Assembly (NCBI GenBank): GCA_035487295.1
Contig: DATHMH010000001.1
Span: 62,001 to 126,000 of the forward strand
Direction: 5' to 3'
Origin: QIAW01 sp035487295
Lineage (GTDB): Bacteria; Acidobacteriota; Terriglobia; Terriglobales; Acidobacteriaceae
Length of the DNA: 64,000 nucleotides
Shown here: piece after piece, positions 16,486 to 26,236 of the stretch
How positions within the stretch are numbered: the first letter of the stretch is position 1
How the letters are laid out: each line of letters opens with the position of its first letter
Translations under genes and position numbers: made by a program
Notes under the pieces: generated by a model
Database searches by the model: none
The model's input: the letters and a program-made list of their open reading frames with translations, nothing else
Told to the model about the DNA's origin: nothing

Positions 16486-18381
16486 ATGAGCACGCTTGCA
16501 AATCACGTATCGAGCCGAAGTAAAACGGTCTTGGCTTCCTTCACACAGGAAAATAGCCTGCTTCCTGCTCTGGCCCTCATAACCCTCGTCGCCGGCACTT
16601 TTATACTCTACGAACCTGTTATCCATCACAACTTCATTAATTACGATGACGGTGTCTATGTCAGCGGCAACCCGCGCGTGCTTTCCGGTCTAAGCTGGAA
16701 AAACATAACGTGGGCATTTACCACTACATATTTCTCGAACTGGCATCCCCTGACGTGGCTGTCTTATATGTTGGTCGGCCAGTTCTCGAAAGCCGATCCG
16801 GCGGGATATCTGCTGACGAACGTCATCTTGCACACAGTCAATGCAGCGCTCCTGTTTCTCGTGCTTTATCGGGGGGCGGGTTCCCTGTGGCGCAGCTTCA
16901 TGGTCGCTTCTATGTTTGCCGTCCACCCGCTTAACGTCGAGTCTGTAGCCTGGGTCTCGGAGCAAAAGAACCTGCTAAGCATGACGTTCTGGCTGCTGGC
17001 CATCTGGGCTTATGGTTGGTACGTATTGAAACCCAATTGGAAGCGTTACCTGGCGATCGCCGCACTGTTTGTCCTGGGATTGATGTCGAAGCCCATGGTT
17101 GTGACCCTGCCCTTTGTCTTGCTGCTGCTGGATTACTGGCCCCTGAACAGAATGGAAATCGTTTCTGAAAAAGATTCATTGACGGCAAAGTTCCTTCATC
17201 TTTGCCTGGAAAAAGTGCCTTTGTTTCTGCTTTCCTGTGCGAGTGCAATTATTACCATGATCGCTCAGAATTCTGGCGGGGCAATAAAATCTGTTGCGGT
17301 CTATCCATTCACAGTTCGCCTTGAAAATGCGTTGCTTGCTTATGCCGGCTATATATACAAGACACTTTGGCCTTCCAGATTGGCCATTTTTTATCCCCAT
17401 CCGGGCGGCTCTACCCCTTCCTGGAAGATCGCCCTTGCCGCCATCCTGCTTACGGCAATTACCTGGCTGGTGTTCCGATTTAAGCAGAAACGTTACCTGC
17501 GGGTGGGCTGGTGTTTCTATTTAGGAACATTAGTGCCTGTCATTGGACTGATTCAAATCGGCAATCAGGCGATGGCAGACCGCTACGCCTATATCCCCTT
17601 AATTGGGCTTTTTCTGATGATCGTGTGGAGCATTCCAGAGCCGGCGCCAACGGCCAGGGTTTCAAATTCCATGGTAAGGGCAGTCTGCCTCGGTGTTCTG
17701 CTTGCTTTATCGTGGAGTACGCGTGTTCAGATCGGATATTGGCAGGACGATATTGCATTGTTTTCCCATGCACTGGAAGTAAATTCGAACAATGTCACGG
17801 CCCACGTTTGTTTGGGCACCGCCCTGGCGGAAGAGGGCAGACTGGATGAAGCGGTGCATCATTTCTACACCGCTTTGATGATCAAACCGAATGATGAAAT
17901 GGCCCATTTCAATCTTGGCGCATATCGCCTTTATCAGGGAGACCGGGAGGGGGCGCTGCAGGAGTTCCAGCTTGCATTGCATTACACCAGCAGCAACATT
18001 GTGGCCGCCAATGCGCACGTGCAGATGGCGGTTATCTATTCCCAAATGGGGCGCATGGAAGAATCAAAGGCGCATTATCGGGATGCTATACAGCTCGATG
18101 GCATGCAGTACAGGGCTTATTTGAATTTGGGCGTCCATCTGTATCTGGAGGGCGATACAGATGGGGCAATTTCGAATATTTCCCACTCCCTGGAAATTAT
18201 TCCCACCGACGCCGGGTACTTTTACCTGGCAGAAGCCCTGGAGCGGGAGAACCGTTCGGCAGAGGCGCTCGCAGCCTATCGCCAAGCTTTGAAAATCTCG
18301 CCGGTTCCATCGGAAATCCAGGACCATATCGATGCAATATTGAAAAAACCGAAGACGCCGCCCGAGAAAAACGCCCATTGA
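16486..18381 (+). CDS. TMTC-like GT-C membrane protein with TPR tail, paralogue 1
   Basis: 631 aa. About 10-11 membrane helices occupy residues 27-420, and about five TPR motifs follow to the end. Shared landmarks are an acidic NYDD at 52-55 in the first outer loop, NWHPLTW (85-91), HPLNVESVAWV, KPMVVTLPFVLLLLDYWPL and MADRYAYIP. Acidic loop-1 residues followed by this architecture are typical of GT-C transferases of the TMTC/DUF1736 type, whose animal members are O-mannosyltransferases. It is the first of three tandem plus-strand paralogues. Enzymatic activity and acceptor are inferred. The ribosome binding site is weak. Confidence 0.82.
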   Translation: MSTLANHVSSRSKTVLASFTQENSLLPALALITLVAGTFILYEPVIHHNFINYDDGVYVSGNPRVLSGLSWKNITWAFTTTYFSNWHPLTWLSYMLVGQFSKADPAGYLLTNVILHTVNAALLFLVLYRGAGSLWRSFMVASMFAVHPLNVESVAWVSEQKNLLSMTFWLLAIWAYGWYVLKPNWKRYLAIAALFVLGLMSKPMVVTLPFVLLLLDYWPLNRMEIVSEKDSLTAKFLHLCLEKVPLFLLSCASAIITMIAQNSGGAIKSVAVYPFTVRLENALLAYAGYIYKTLWPSRLAIFYPHPGGSTPSWKIALAAILLTAITWLVFRFKQKRYLRVGWCFYLGTLVPVIGLIQIGNQAMADRYAYIPLIGLFLMIVWSIPEPAPTARVSNSMVRAVCLGVLLALSWSTRVQIGYWQDDIALFSHALEVNSNNVTAHVCLGTALAEEGRLDEAVHHFYTALMIKPNDEMAHFNLGAYRLYQGDREGALQEFQLALHYTSSNIVAANAHVQMAVIYSQMGRMEESKAHYRDAIQLDGMQYRAYLNLGVHLYLEGDTDGAISNISHSLEIIPTDAGYFYLAEALERENRSAEALAAYRQALKISPVPSEIQDHIDAILKKPKTPPEKNAH

Positions 18382-18459
18382 TGTCGAACCGATGGGACGG
18401 TTTCGAAATATTATGGTTGTATACTCTTTGTCGGGAACGGCCAAGTCAAGCATGGACTC

Positions 18460-20358
18460 ATGCCACTAACAACACAAGCAGCAGCAACGCAGAGTACGTC
18501 TCCATCGAGCGGGCTTTTCGCCTCAGCTCCCAAAAGAATGGTGTTCTTAAGCCTCTTATTATTTGCCGTCACCCTTTTGGTCTATCAGCCGGTGAAGAAC
18601 CTTCAGTTCATTAACTATGACGACAATTCTTATGTCGTTAAGAACTCTTATGTTTTGTCTGGTTTGACATGGAACAACGTGATCTGGGCTTTCACTACCC
18701 TAGAGGTAGCGAATTGGCACCCACTGACATGGCTTTCCCATATGCTGGATTGCACCCTTTTTGGCCCCGACCCGGCAGCGCACCATTTGATGAATCTTTT
18801 GTTGCATGCAATGAATGTGGTGCTGGTGTTTCTGCTGCTTGAGCGCGGCACAGGCTACATGGGACGCAGTTTTTTGGTAGCTGTTCTGTTTGCCGTGCAT
18901 CCTCTTAATGTCGAATCGGTTGCATGGGTGGCCGAAAGAAAGAACATACTGTGCACTACTTTTTGGCTTTTGACCATCGGAGCTTACGGATGGTATTTGC
19001 TCAAGCCCGCATGGAAGCGTTATTTATCGGTGGTTGCAATGTTTGCCCTGGCCATCATGGCCAAGCCCATGGTCATAACACTGCCCTTTGTCCTGCTGCT
19101 GCTGGACTATTGGCCATTCCGGCGATTCAGCATTTTTGAAAAAGAAGCTGCCAGGAATGTGTCCAGGTTTCTTACCGAGAAACTGCTTCTGCTCCCGCTG
19201 GTTGTGCTTAGCGGCATATTGACGGTGAAAGCGCAACACCGCAGCGGCGCCATGGACGTCTTGCAATTGCCATTGAAATTTCGTCTTGAAAATGCCCTGG
19301 TCTCCTATTGGACCTACATCTATAAGACGTTTTGGCCGGCGCATCTGGCAATTTTTTATCCCCACCCGCAAAGAACTATTCCTCTGTGGCACGTTGTGCT
19401 CGCAATCCTGTTTCTGATTCTGGTTACGGTTTTTGTCCTGCGCATGCCGCGGAACCGTTATCTGCTGGTTGGCTGGCTCTGGTATCTGGGGACCCTGGTG
19501 CCTGTCCTGGGAATTATCCAAGTAGGAAGCCTGGCCATGGCAGATCGCTATGCATACATTCCGTTAATGGGGATTTTCCTCATGGTGGTCTGGTTGCTCG
19601 CCGACTGGATGGAGAACCTTGCGCCAGTCAAAAGAAATATCGTACTGGCGGTTGCAGCCTGTGCAATCGTCGCATTATCGCTGGATACGCGGCGTGAGCT
19701 GGCGTACTGGCATGACAGTGTGACACTATGGTCAAGATCGATTAAAGTCACGGGAAACAATATGGAAGCAAACCTGAATTATGGCGAGGCGCTGCTGGGT
19801 GCGAACAGGCCCGCAGAAGCCGTGACCCAATACAGGCTTGCGCTCGCTGACAACCCTCCGGTGGCAGCTCCGCATTACGACATGACGGTACCGCTGCTCA
19901 AGCTTGGCCTGCCAGAAGAGGCCATTCATCAGAGCGATCTTGCTCTCGCGCTGATGGAGGACAACGCGGCCAAGGCGCTGCCCTACAATAGCCGGGCTTC
20001 GGCCCTGGTTCAATTAGGAAGAAACGCGGAGGCAGAAAGAGATTTCAAGGAAGCTATACGGCTTGCTCCATCGGCCGACAAACCTCGCATCAATTATGGC
20101 TTGCTGTTGCAGCGAGAGGGAAGATTCGAAGAAGCTGTTTTCCAATTTGCCGCGGCAGTAAAGCTCGTCCCCAGCAATCTGGGATATTTGTATCTGGGGC
20201 AGACATTACAGCAAACAAACCGGCTGCGTGAAGCGCTTGGAGCTTATCAGCAAGCCCTGCAAATCACGCCAGGCATCACAGAGGCGCAGAATGCGATCGA
20301 TTCAATTCAGCACACGCTTGCACAACGGCAAGAGGCCGAAGATCGCAACAAACATTGA
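18460..20358 (+). CDS. TMTC-like GT-C membrane protein with TPR tail, paralogue 2
   Basis: 632 aa, same architecture as the gene before it, 78 bases upstream. NYDD is again at 52-55; NWHPLTWLS, HPLNVESVAWVAERKN, KPMVITLPFVLLLLDYWPF and MADRYAYIP are conserved. The N-terminal 24 residues are Ser/Thr/Ala-rich and differ between paralogues. The C-terminal TPRs (about 435-625) are clearly diverged from paralogue 1, suggesting different partners or acceptors. Probably co-transcribed with the next copy. Confidence 0.82.
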   Translation: MPLTTQAAATQSTSPSSGLFASAPKRMVFLSLLLFAVTLLVYQPVKNLQFINYDDNSYVVKNSYVLSGLTWNNVIWAFTTLEVANWHPLTWLSHMLDCTLFGPDPAAHHLMNLLLHAMNVVLVFLLLERGTGYMGRSFLVAVLFAVHPLNVESVAWVAERKNILCTTFWLLTIGAYGWYLLKPAWKRYLSVVAMFALAIMAKPMVITLPFVLLLLDYWPFRRFSIFEKEAARNVSRFLTEKLLLLPLVVLSGILTVKAQHRSGAMDVLQLPLKFRLENALVSYWTYIYKTFWPAHLAIFYPHPQRTIPLWHVVLAILFLILVTVFVLRMPRNRYLLVGWLWYLGTLVPVLGIIQVGSLAMADRYAYIPLMGIFLMVVWLLADWMENLAPVKRNIVLAVAACAIVALSLDTRRELAYWHDSVTLWSRSIKVTGNNMEANLNYGEALLGANRPAEAVTQYRLALADNPPVAAPHYDMTVPLLKLGLPEEAIHQSDLALALMEDNAAKALPYNSRASALVQLGRNAEAERDFKEAIRLAPSADKPRINYGLLLQREGRFEEAVFQFAAAVKLVPSNLGYLYLGQTLQQTNRLREALGAYQQALQITPGITEAQNAIDSIQHTLAQRQEAEDRNKH

Positions 20359-20420
20359 ACGCTGAAGAGCAAGGTTGTTCCCGGAACTTGTCCATATCAA
20401 AAAGGTGGGGACCCTGACGA

Positions 20421-22328
20421 ATGCTGCCGTCCCAGTTCAAGGAAAGCCAGAGCACCGCTCCTCGCTTCAATGGGCTGTTCAATTCTCCGCAAAAAAAGTT
20501 TGTCGTCTTTTCGCTGGTTCTGGCTGCAGCCACGCTCTTTGTTTTCAGTCCGGTGGACCAATGCAAATTCCTCAACTACGACGATGATGCTTACGTTACC
20601 GAAAACACCCATGTCCAGTCAGGATTGAGTTGGAGCAACCTGGTCTGGGCTTTTACCACCACAGACGTGGCCAATTGGCACCCACTGACATGGCTTTCGT
20701 ACATGCTGGACTACGGGGTTTTTAGACTTAATCCTGCAGGCTATCATTTCACCAATCTCGTGTTGCATGTACTGAACGCTGAGCTCCTATTCTTTCTACT
20801 TTTTTACAGCACAGGTTTTTTGTGGCGTAGCTTCATGGTGGCCGCCTTGTTTGCGCTTCATCCTTTAAATGTGCAATCGGTAGCGTGGGTGGCCGAACGC
20901 AAAAACATGTTGAGTACTCTTTTCTGGCTGCTGGCGATTGCAGCCTACGGATGGTATGTGCTCAAGCCTGGCATGAAACGCTATTTGACTGTAATGGCGC
21001 TCTTTGCCCTTGGCTTGATGGCAAAGCCGATGGTTGTGACGTTGCCCTTCGTATTCCTGCTGTTGGACTATGGACTTTTTGGCCGGATTGCCGCTCAAGC
21101 CGGCAAACAGAACACATTAGTAGTTCCTCGCGCCGGCTGGGGCTGTGTGTTCCTCGAAAAAGTGCCTTTACTGGCGCTCTCGGCGGCTAGCTCCCTCATT
21201 ACTGTGATGGCACAGAAATCGCTGGAAGCTACGAAGTTAAATCAGGCGATCCCACTGGATACCCGTCTTAAGAACGCGTTGCTTGCTTACGCAGATTATA
21301 TTTTCAAAACATTTTGGCCGGTCCACTTGTCGGTCTTCTATCCGCTGACGTTCAATCCTCCCCCGCTTTGGAGGCCCCTGGCAGCTGGGTTCATGCTCTT
21401 GTTTGTGTCCGCATGGGCGCTTTTCCATTGGGAGCGGCGTTATCTGCTGACGAGTTGGCTTTGGTATCTGGGGACATTGGTGCCGGTGATTGGCCTGATT
21501 CAGATCGGATCTCAGGCTGTAGCTGATCGATATGTCTATATTCCTTTAATGGGCTTTTTCGTGTTCGTTATTTGGGGCATTGCAGATTGGTTCGGCAAAT
21601 TGCGAGTTCCCAGGTACTGCCTGCCGATGGCCGGCTTCTGCGTGCTCATTGCTCTTTCTGTGGATACCCGCCATCAACTGCAGTACTGGCGCGACAGCGT
21701 GTCCTTGTGGTCGCATGCTTTGGCAGTGACAACCAATAACAATATTACCCAGGTAAATTTGGCGAATGCTCTCGAACAAGCCGGCAGGCCGGCTGAGGCT
21801 TTGCCCCATTATCAGGTTCTGGCCGCCATGAGTCCGGGATCCACGGATGCCCATTTTTACTATGCCTCTTCCTTGCTTCGAAATGGCCGGCCAGAAGAAG
21901 CAATCGCCGAATGCAGGCTCGCCCTGCAACTAACAGATGATCCTCGCTTGCAGGCCCGGACACATGCCTTGCTGGGGAGGGCCCTGGCCATCTCAGGCAA
22001 GAACCAGAAGGCGAGAGCTGAATATGAAGAAGCCATACGCCTTGATCCTCAGCAGTCGGTTGCGTACATGAGATTGGGTATGCTCGCGGAAAGTGAGGGA
22101 AATAACGAGGAAGCGATCTTGAATTTTACAAAGTCAATCCAGATCGCGCCCAGCGATCTGGCTTATCTTCATCTGGGCAAAGATCTGGAAAGCCAGAATC
22201 GATGGCCAGAAGCATTGGCTGTTTACCAGCAGGCTGTAAAAATCTATCCTACGCTGCACGAGGCGCAACAGAGCGTTGCCACGATCCAGCGTAAGCTCCA
22301 AAATGAGAAAAACTTACCCAGCAATTAG
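20421..22328 (+). CDS. TMTC-like GT-C membrane protein with TPR tail, paralogue 3
   Basis: 635 aa, third in the tandem array, 62 bases after paralogue 2. NYDD at 52-55, NWHPLTWLS, HPLNVQSVAWVAERKN, KPMVVTLPFVFLLLDY and VADRYVYIP are present. The usual DYWPL is changed to DYGLF. C-terminal TPRs run from about 430 to 630. AAGGTGGGG lies about 12 bases before the start. It converges on the minus-strand membrane protein at 22392. Confidence 0.82.
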   Translation: MLPSQFKESQSTAPRFNGLFNSPQKKFVVFSLVLAAATLFVFSPVDQCKFLNYDDDAYVTENTHVQSGLSWSNLVWAFTTTDVANWHPLTWLSYMLDYGVFRLNPAGYHFTNLVLHVLNAELLFFLLFYSTGFLWRSFMVAALFALHPLNVQSVAWVAERKNMLSTLFWLLAIAAYGWYVLKPGMKRYLTVMALFALGLMAKPMVVTLPFVFLLLDYGLFGRIAAQAGKQNTLVVPRAGWGCVFLEKVPLLALSAASSLITVMAQKSLEATKLNQAIPLDTRLKNALLAYADYIFKTFWPVHLSVFYPLTFNPPPLWRPLAAGFMLLFVSAWALFHWERRYLLTSWLWYLGTLVPVIGLIQIGSQAVADRYVYIPLMGFFVFVIWGIADWFGKLRVPRYCLPMAGFCVLIALSVDTRHQLQYWRDSVSLWSHALAVTTNNNITQVNLANALEQAGRPAEALPHYQVLAAMSPGSTDAHFYYASSLLRNGRPEEAIAECRLALQLTDDPRLQARTHALLGRALAISGKNQKARAEYEEAIRLDPQQSVAYMRLGMLAESEGNNEEAILNFTKSIQIAPSDLAYLHLGKDLESQNRWPEALAVYQQAVKIYPTLHEAQQSVATIQRKLQNEKNLPSN

Positions 22329-22391
22329 GAAAGCGACAGCAACATTTTCAATCTCTGGGCATGTTTTGCGGGGAAATAGTTTTTAGACAGG

Positions 22392-24224
22392 TCATGGGCC
22401 TTGATTGACGATTGCACCATTATTCCCGGAAAATTCAGGAGGAACGGAGCTGCCAACATCCAGAGGACACGCGATATGCCCATTTTCAACGATCGCATAT
22501 GCGTGAACAGAAACTGCCTGCGGCATGCCTCGTAAAAACCCGCGCCAAATTGTTTGCGACGGGTGTGGGATCGACGTTTGACGCGCCAGGCCATAGCCAT
22601 TCCCTTCAGCAAGGCCAGAAATAAGGCCATCGGGCGTCACCAGCACAATTTTTGAGACGGGCCGGTTCCCAGAGTTGTCCCAAGCCCATCCATATACCCT
22701 GGCGCCCCGCTGAATGGTATCTGCAATTGGTTTTACCTGCTCCAGCGAGCCACTGCATTCGTTTTTCGAAACCTTTCCATATGTCTGTAGAAAGCCGGTT
22801 CCATACGCACGATAAAACTCATCGTTATAGACCCAATCATGCAATCGCAGCAGGAACATCAAATCGGCAGCACGAAAATCAAAATATTGCGAAACGAAGT
22901 TGTAGGGAATTACGCCGGCGAGGGAAACGTCGGGTACGCCGGTCACAAGCGCCAGAGTCGCGGTTTCCAGCGTGCGCCGTCGTTCTATTAATTCCCGCCG
23001 CAATGGTATTGCTTCCGTGCAAATCAGCAGCATGATCAGGAGCAGGGAGGCCTGAAAGCTGCCGATTGCAATGTGATCGGTCGAGCTTTTCGTCCCCGGC
23101 TTCCAGAGCCAACAAATAACAAGTAAGGCCGCGCACAGCCAGAACAACATGGCAATGGTCTGGTAACGGCTGGTGTAGGCTTGTGCCATGCCCAGGCGAA
23201 TCCTTCCCACGGCAGTCATGGAAGCTGTACCGATACAAAAGAAAATGATCTCCAGCAACAAAAGCACAAATCCGTCAACGGTGCGTTTTTTTAACAGCAT
23301 TCGCGAACAGGAAGTTACGGCAATGAGAATCACAGCGGCTGCGAGCGCCATCCCAAGGCCTATGCTGATGCGTTTCCAGCTTGCGCCAAAGTAGAGAAGC
23401 AAGAATTTCACGCCCTCAAGCGGTTGTGAGCGGAGGAAGGATGCAAGTTGTGATTCGTTCGTATAACCCCTGAAATAGAACGCCAGTGTCGCGGCCGCCG
23501 AGGCACCTATCAACAGCAAGGTTTTGAAACTCAGGCGCAAAACAATTCCCGCCAAAAGAAGCAGCGGCCAAATCAGAAGCCCGTTCACCATCGACAAGCT
23601 GCCCAGGACTGCCGCAAATAGTGCCAGTAAAAGGGAATCAGAATATACAAGGTTCTGGGCGTGATCCTGGTTCTGCTTGTGATGTTGCAGGAGGGCCGTC
23701 AGCGAAATGGTCGCAGCCAGGCCCGGAATAACAAAAGCAATCTGAAAACCCCAGACGAAATTTTCATATTGGTTGGGAGAAAACAGGCAGAACGCGGCGA
23801 TTCCAAATGCGGTGCGCCATACTGCTCCTGAAAGACCGGCAAATTTGCTGAAGATGTATCCCCATACATATAAATGAAATGCCTGTACGATAAAGATGCT
23901 GATCAATAAAAAAATATTCCGGCCACCGGCGACGTACAAATCTGCAAGATAAAATAAATTAGGAATGAAGGTGCGATGCTCATTGAATTGAGCCCAGAGC
24001 AGAGACAGGGAGATGGCGCCGCCGTTTCGTGCGAAGCGATCGAGCATTCTCCATTGGTCTAAATACGGCGCAGACGAATACGAAATGATGACAAGAACCA
24101 TGGTCAGGACAATGGTTGAGGTCCCCGCCAAAAGAATGAGAAGAGAGGAAACCTCGATAAGTTTCTTCGATAAAACCGGGGCTGGGGATGGCTGAGGCGA
24201 AGGTAAGTTTTGAGTGGATGCCAT
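22392..24224 (-). CDS. Polytopic membrane protein with C-terminal beta module, unknown
   Basis: 610 aa. About 10-12 membrane helices run from residue 25 to about 405. Asp in APYLDQW follows helix 1, reminiscent of the loop-1 acidic residue of GT-C transferases, but no family can be assigned. The last ~110 residues are soluble and contain VYGWAWDNSGNRPVSKIVLV..DG, a GW...I..V...DG pattern like that in the neighbouring exported protein at 24320. It is unrelated to the TMTC copies. The start is 95 bases from, and divergent to, that neighbour. Confidence 0.65.
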   Translation of the reverse strand: MASTQNLPSPQPSPAPVLSKKLIEVSSLLILLAGTSTIVLTMVLVIISYSSAPYLDQWRMLDRFARNGGAISLSLLWAQFNEHRTFIPNLFYLADLYVAGGRNIFLLISIFIVQAFHLYVWGYIFSKFAGLSGAVWRTAFGIAAFCLFSPNQYENFVWGFQIAFVIPGLAATISLTALLQHHKQNQDHAQNLVYSDSLLLALFAAVLGSLSMVNGLLIWPLLLLAGIVLRLSFKTLLLIGASAAATLAFYFRGYTNESQLASFLRSQPLEGVKFLLLYFGASWKRISIGLGMALAAAVILIAVTSCSRMLLKKRTVDGFVLLLLEIIFFCIGTASMTAVGRIRLGMAQAYTSRYQTIAMLFWLCAALLVICWLWKPGTKSSTDHIAIGSFQASLLLIMLLICTEAIPLRRELIERRRTLETATLALVTGVPDVSLAGVIPYNFVSQYFDFRAADLMFLLRLHDWVYNDEFYRAYGTGFLQTYGKVSKNECSGSLEQVKPIADTIQRGARVYGWAWDNSGNRPVSKIVLVTPDGLISGLAEGNGYGLARQTSIPHPSQTIWRGFLRGMPQAVSVHAYAIVENGHIACPLDVGSSVPPEFSGNNGAIVNQGP

Positions 24225-24319
24225 GGCGGTGTGAGTTGCCTCATTCTACACAAGAGAACGTTGCTTGACAGGTTTTTCCCAGCGCACTATATTTTTGCGA
24301 AACTGCGGAGTTTCCAATA

Positions 24320-24823
24320 TTGGCAAATCTCGAAAATACAATCCGGAGATATTCGCCGCTGGTTTTCCTTTTGGTGTTGCTGGTGACAATAGCAGCAGGC
24401 AGGAGCAATTGGATGCCAGCCGATGCGAAGGAGGAGCTTCCTCGAGAGCCGGGCTATGTCAAAATCCCTGCAGGCGCTCAGGTATTTGGAGATTTTGATG
24501 TTTTGTATCCGCCCGGAGGGTTGAAGACCGTTAGCCGCCAGCCCCATCCTGTTCTGGAAGTCGAAGGATGGAGTGTGTCAATTAGCGCAAGTATCCAGAA
24601 CATATCTTTTCTATTGGATGGGAAACCCGTCCAGCCTATGGACGCTTATCCAATGCGCAGATCTGATGTTGCCGAAATGTTCGACCATCTTGACTTTTAT
24701 TATTCCGGCTGGCACATGGACCTCCCTCTCAATGATCTGGGGCCGGGGCCTCATTTTTTAACGCTACAAATTACTCTCTCTGGCGGACTTATAGAAAAGT
24801 TCAAACGAATAGAGTTACATTGA
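24320..24823 (+). CDS. Exported/anchored small beta-sandwich protein, unknown
   Basis: 167 aa starting at TTG (GCGGAG lies nine bases upstream). A hydrophobic N-terminus (SPLVFLLVLLVTIAAG) acts as signal or anchor. The rest has VEGWSVS..SIQNISFLLDGKPV, then RRSDVAEMF, SGWHMDLPLNDLGPGPHFLTLQ. That GW...I..I..lDG....R.DVa..f....SGW order suggests a carbohydrate- or adhesion-related beta-sandwich, and the first half resembles the C-terminal module of the divergent membrane protein. No named family. It converges on the pilin gene at 24937. Confidence 0.6.
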   Translation: MANLENTIRRYSPLVFLLVLLVTIAAGRSNWMPADAKEELPREPGYVKIPAGAQVFGDFDVLYPPGGLKTVSRQPHPVLEVEGWSVSISASIQNISFLLDGKPVQPMDAYPMRRSDVAEMFDHLDFYYSGWHMDLPLNDLGPGPHFLTLQITLSGGLIEKFKRIELH

Positions 24824-24936
24824 CGCTTCCAGGCAGCGAGTTATACAAAAGCAGATGGGCAACTGCAACAGGCCAGTGTTTCCTAATTCATACGCATTTT
24901 GTCTTGATTGAACGCGGCGGAACGCTTTCCGATCAT

Positions 24937-25449
24937 TCAGTTCCCTATCATTGATAGGGTAGCGCAACCAGCCGTAACCGCTCCTCCGTTTGGATTGTAA
25001 CGGATCACGCCATCGTCGGTTCCGCAGAATGATTTGACACCAGTACGTCCGGGAACGCTTGGCGAGGCTCCCTCCACAAAGGATTGCAACCCCGCATTCG
25101 TTGCACTTGCCGTGAATATATACCCGCTCTTCGGGTTTGTGCCGGCAGCGGCAAGAGAGTAGTCAATCAAGCACGCATTTGTGCTCGGCGGGGTGCCGGA
25201 GGGACAACTGGCGGCGGGCGGTCCCATCGAAGTAAGGTCAGGAGAATAAGACCCAAAAGAGGTGTGATATTGGATCTCCGCAGTAATAATTGTACGGACG
25301 TTTGCGGCTGTGGCTGATTCATTGGCGGAAATTCTCGCCCGAATCATGCTGGGAACCGCGATGGCTGCAATGATCAGAATGATCGCCACGACAATCAGCA
25401 GTTCAATGAGCGAGAAACCCTCTTGCTTGCGTGTAGCTTCAGATCGCAT
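24937..25449 (-). CDS. pilA: Type IV pilin, copy 1
   Basis: 170 aa prepilin. An 11-residue leader ending in Gly is followed by FSLIELLIVVAIILIIAAIA, with cleavage expected before Phe and the conserved Glu at position 5. The mature protein is about 159 aa with four cysteines (in SCPSG, NACLIDY, SFCGTDDG and AGCATLS), probably two disulfides. It is a paralogue of the pilin just upstream (25649). It has its own sigma-54 promoter candidate at 25514-25528, so it is likely PilR-controlled and independently transcribed. Confidence 0.93.
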   Translation of the reverse strand: MRSEATRKQEGFSLIELLIVVAIILIIAAIAVPSMIRARISANESATAANVRTIITAEIQYHTSFGSYSPDLTSMGPPAASCPSGTPPSTNACLIDYSLAAAGTNPKSGYIFTASATNAGLQSFVEGASPSVPGRTGVKSFCGTDDGVIRYNPNGGAVTAGCATLSMIGN

Positions 25450-25513
25450 AAATTTTTAGATCCTCGAATTATTTCTTCGAGAGACTCCCCCAACCTAAGT
25501 TACTGTCATTGCT

Positions 25514-25528
25514 GCAATCTAAGTTCCA
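25514..25528 (-). promoter_or_regulatory. Sigma-54 (-24/-12) promoter of pilin copy 1
   Basis: On the minus strand this reads TGGAACTTAGATTGC followed by A, matching TGGCAC-N5-TTGCA at 10 of 11 consensus positions, with GG and GC exactly 12 bases apart. The predicted transcription start is about 50 bases before the pilin start codon. PilR activates pilA through sigma-54 in other bacteria, and a PilR gene is in this window. Confidence 0.75.
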
Positions 25529-25571
25529 AATTATAACTAATGAACTGCCTTGTTCCGCCGGGAAATAAAAG

Positions 25572-25595
25572 GGCGCCAGAACTGCTTCTGGCGCC
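25572..25595 (-). terminator. Intrinsic terminator of pilin copy 2
   Basis: GGCGCCAGAA and TTCTGGCGCC form a perfect 10-bp stem with a 4-base loop. On the minus strand it is followed by CTTTTATTT. It lies about 55 bases past the stop of the pilin at 25649 and upstream of the copy 1 promoter, so the two pilins are separate transcripts. Confidence 0.85.
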
Positions 25596-25648
25596 TCCCG
25601 GCTTGTACCCTCCCCCAGGTACTTCGCCAAAATCAAACTAACACTAAC

Positions 25649-26158
25649 TTAATTGCCGATCGTCGACAGACCCACGCAAGTCGCTGAAGTGGTTGTGGCC
25701 GGTGCGTTCGAGGTCGTATCGTAATGCACTACGCCATCCTCAATCGCGCAGAATGTTTTGTTGCCGCTTCTTCCGGGAACAGTCGCTGTACCGCCTTCCG
25801 TAAAGGCCTGTCCGGTGGAGTCGACTGTCGCAACAAAAGCATATCCGCTCTTGGGACTGGCGGGTAACGCGAACCCCAGCGAATAATCGATTAAGCACGC
25901 TGCTGTGCTGGGTGGAACGCCGGTTCCGCAGCCGGTCGACGGTGACGATAAGTTACTGAGCGCGGCGGCATACGAACGCCACGAAGTCTGATACTGAATA
26001 TCGGCCGTAGCAATTGTGCGCGTAGCAGCAGCAGCCGATGATTCGTTGGCCGAGATTCTGGCGCGAATCAGGTTGGGAATTGCGATAGCTGCGATGATCA
26101 GAATGATCGCCACAACAATCAGCAATTCAATCAACGAAAATCCTTTTTGTTTTTTCAT
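25649..26158 (-). CDS. pilA: Type IV pilin, copy 2
   Basis: 169 aa prepilin with a short 6-residue leader (MKKQKG) before FSLIELLIVVAIILIIAAIA; Glu5 is present. The mature part has four cysteines at positions similar to copy 1 (TGCGTG, AACLIDY, TFCAIEDG, ATCVGLS). The C-terminus is strikingly Ser/Thr-rich (SNAPATTTSATCVGLSTIGN), a plausible O-glycosylation region. Start 26158 is chosen over 26197 because it gives the standard short leader and AAGGA is just upstream. It has its own sigma-54 promoter candidate and terminator. Likely the major pilin. Confidence 0.93.
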   Translation of the reverse strand: MKKQKGFSLIELLIVVAIILIIAAIAIPNLIRARISANESSAAAATRTIATADIQYQTSWRSYAAALSNLSSPSTGCGTGVPPSTAACLIDYSLGFALPASPKSGYAFVATVDSTGQAFTEGGTATVPGRSGNKTFCAIEDGVVHYDTTSNAPATTTSATCVGLSTIGN

Positions 26159-26236
26159 AATCCTTAAGTTTCCTTTTTCCCGAGAATTTGGATGCACTTG
26201 CCCTAGAATTTTTTTAGCCGACTAACTCCTGTAGTA

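Noticed and set aside
18699..18733. TGGCAC strings inside TMTC-like genes considered as sigma-54 promoters
   Set aside because: They lie in the conserved coding motif NWHPLTW and have no GC at the right distance.
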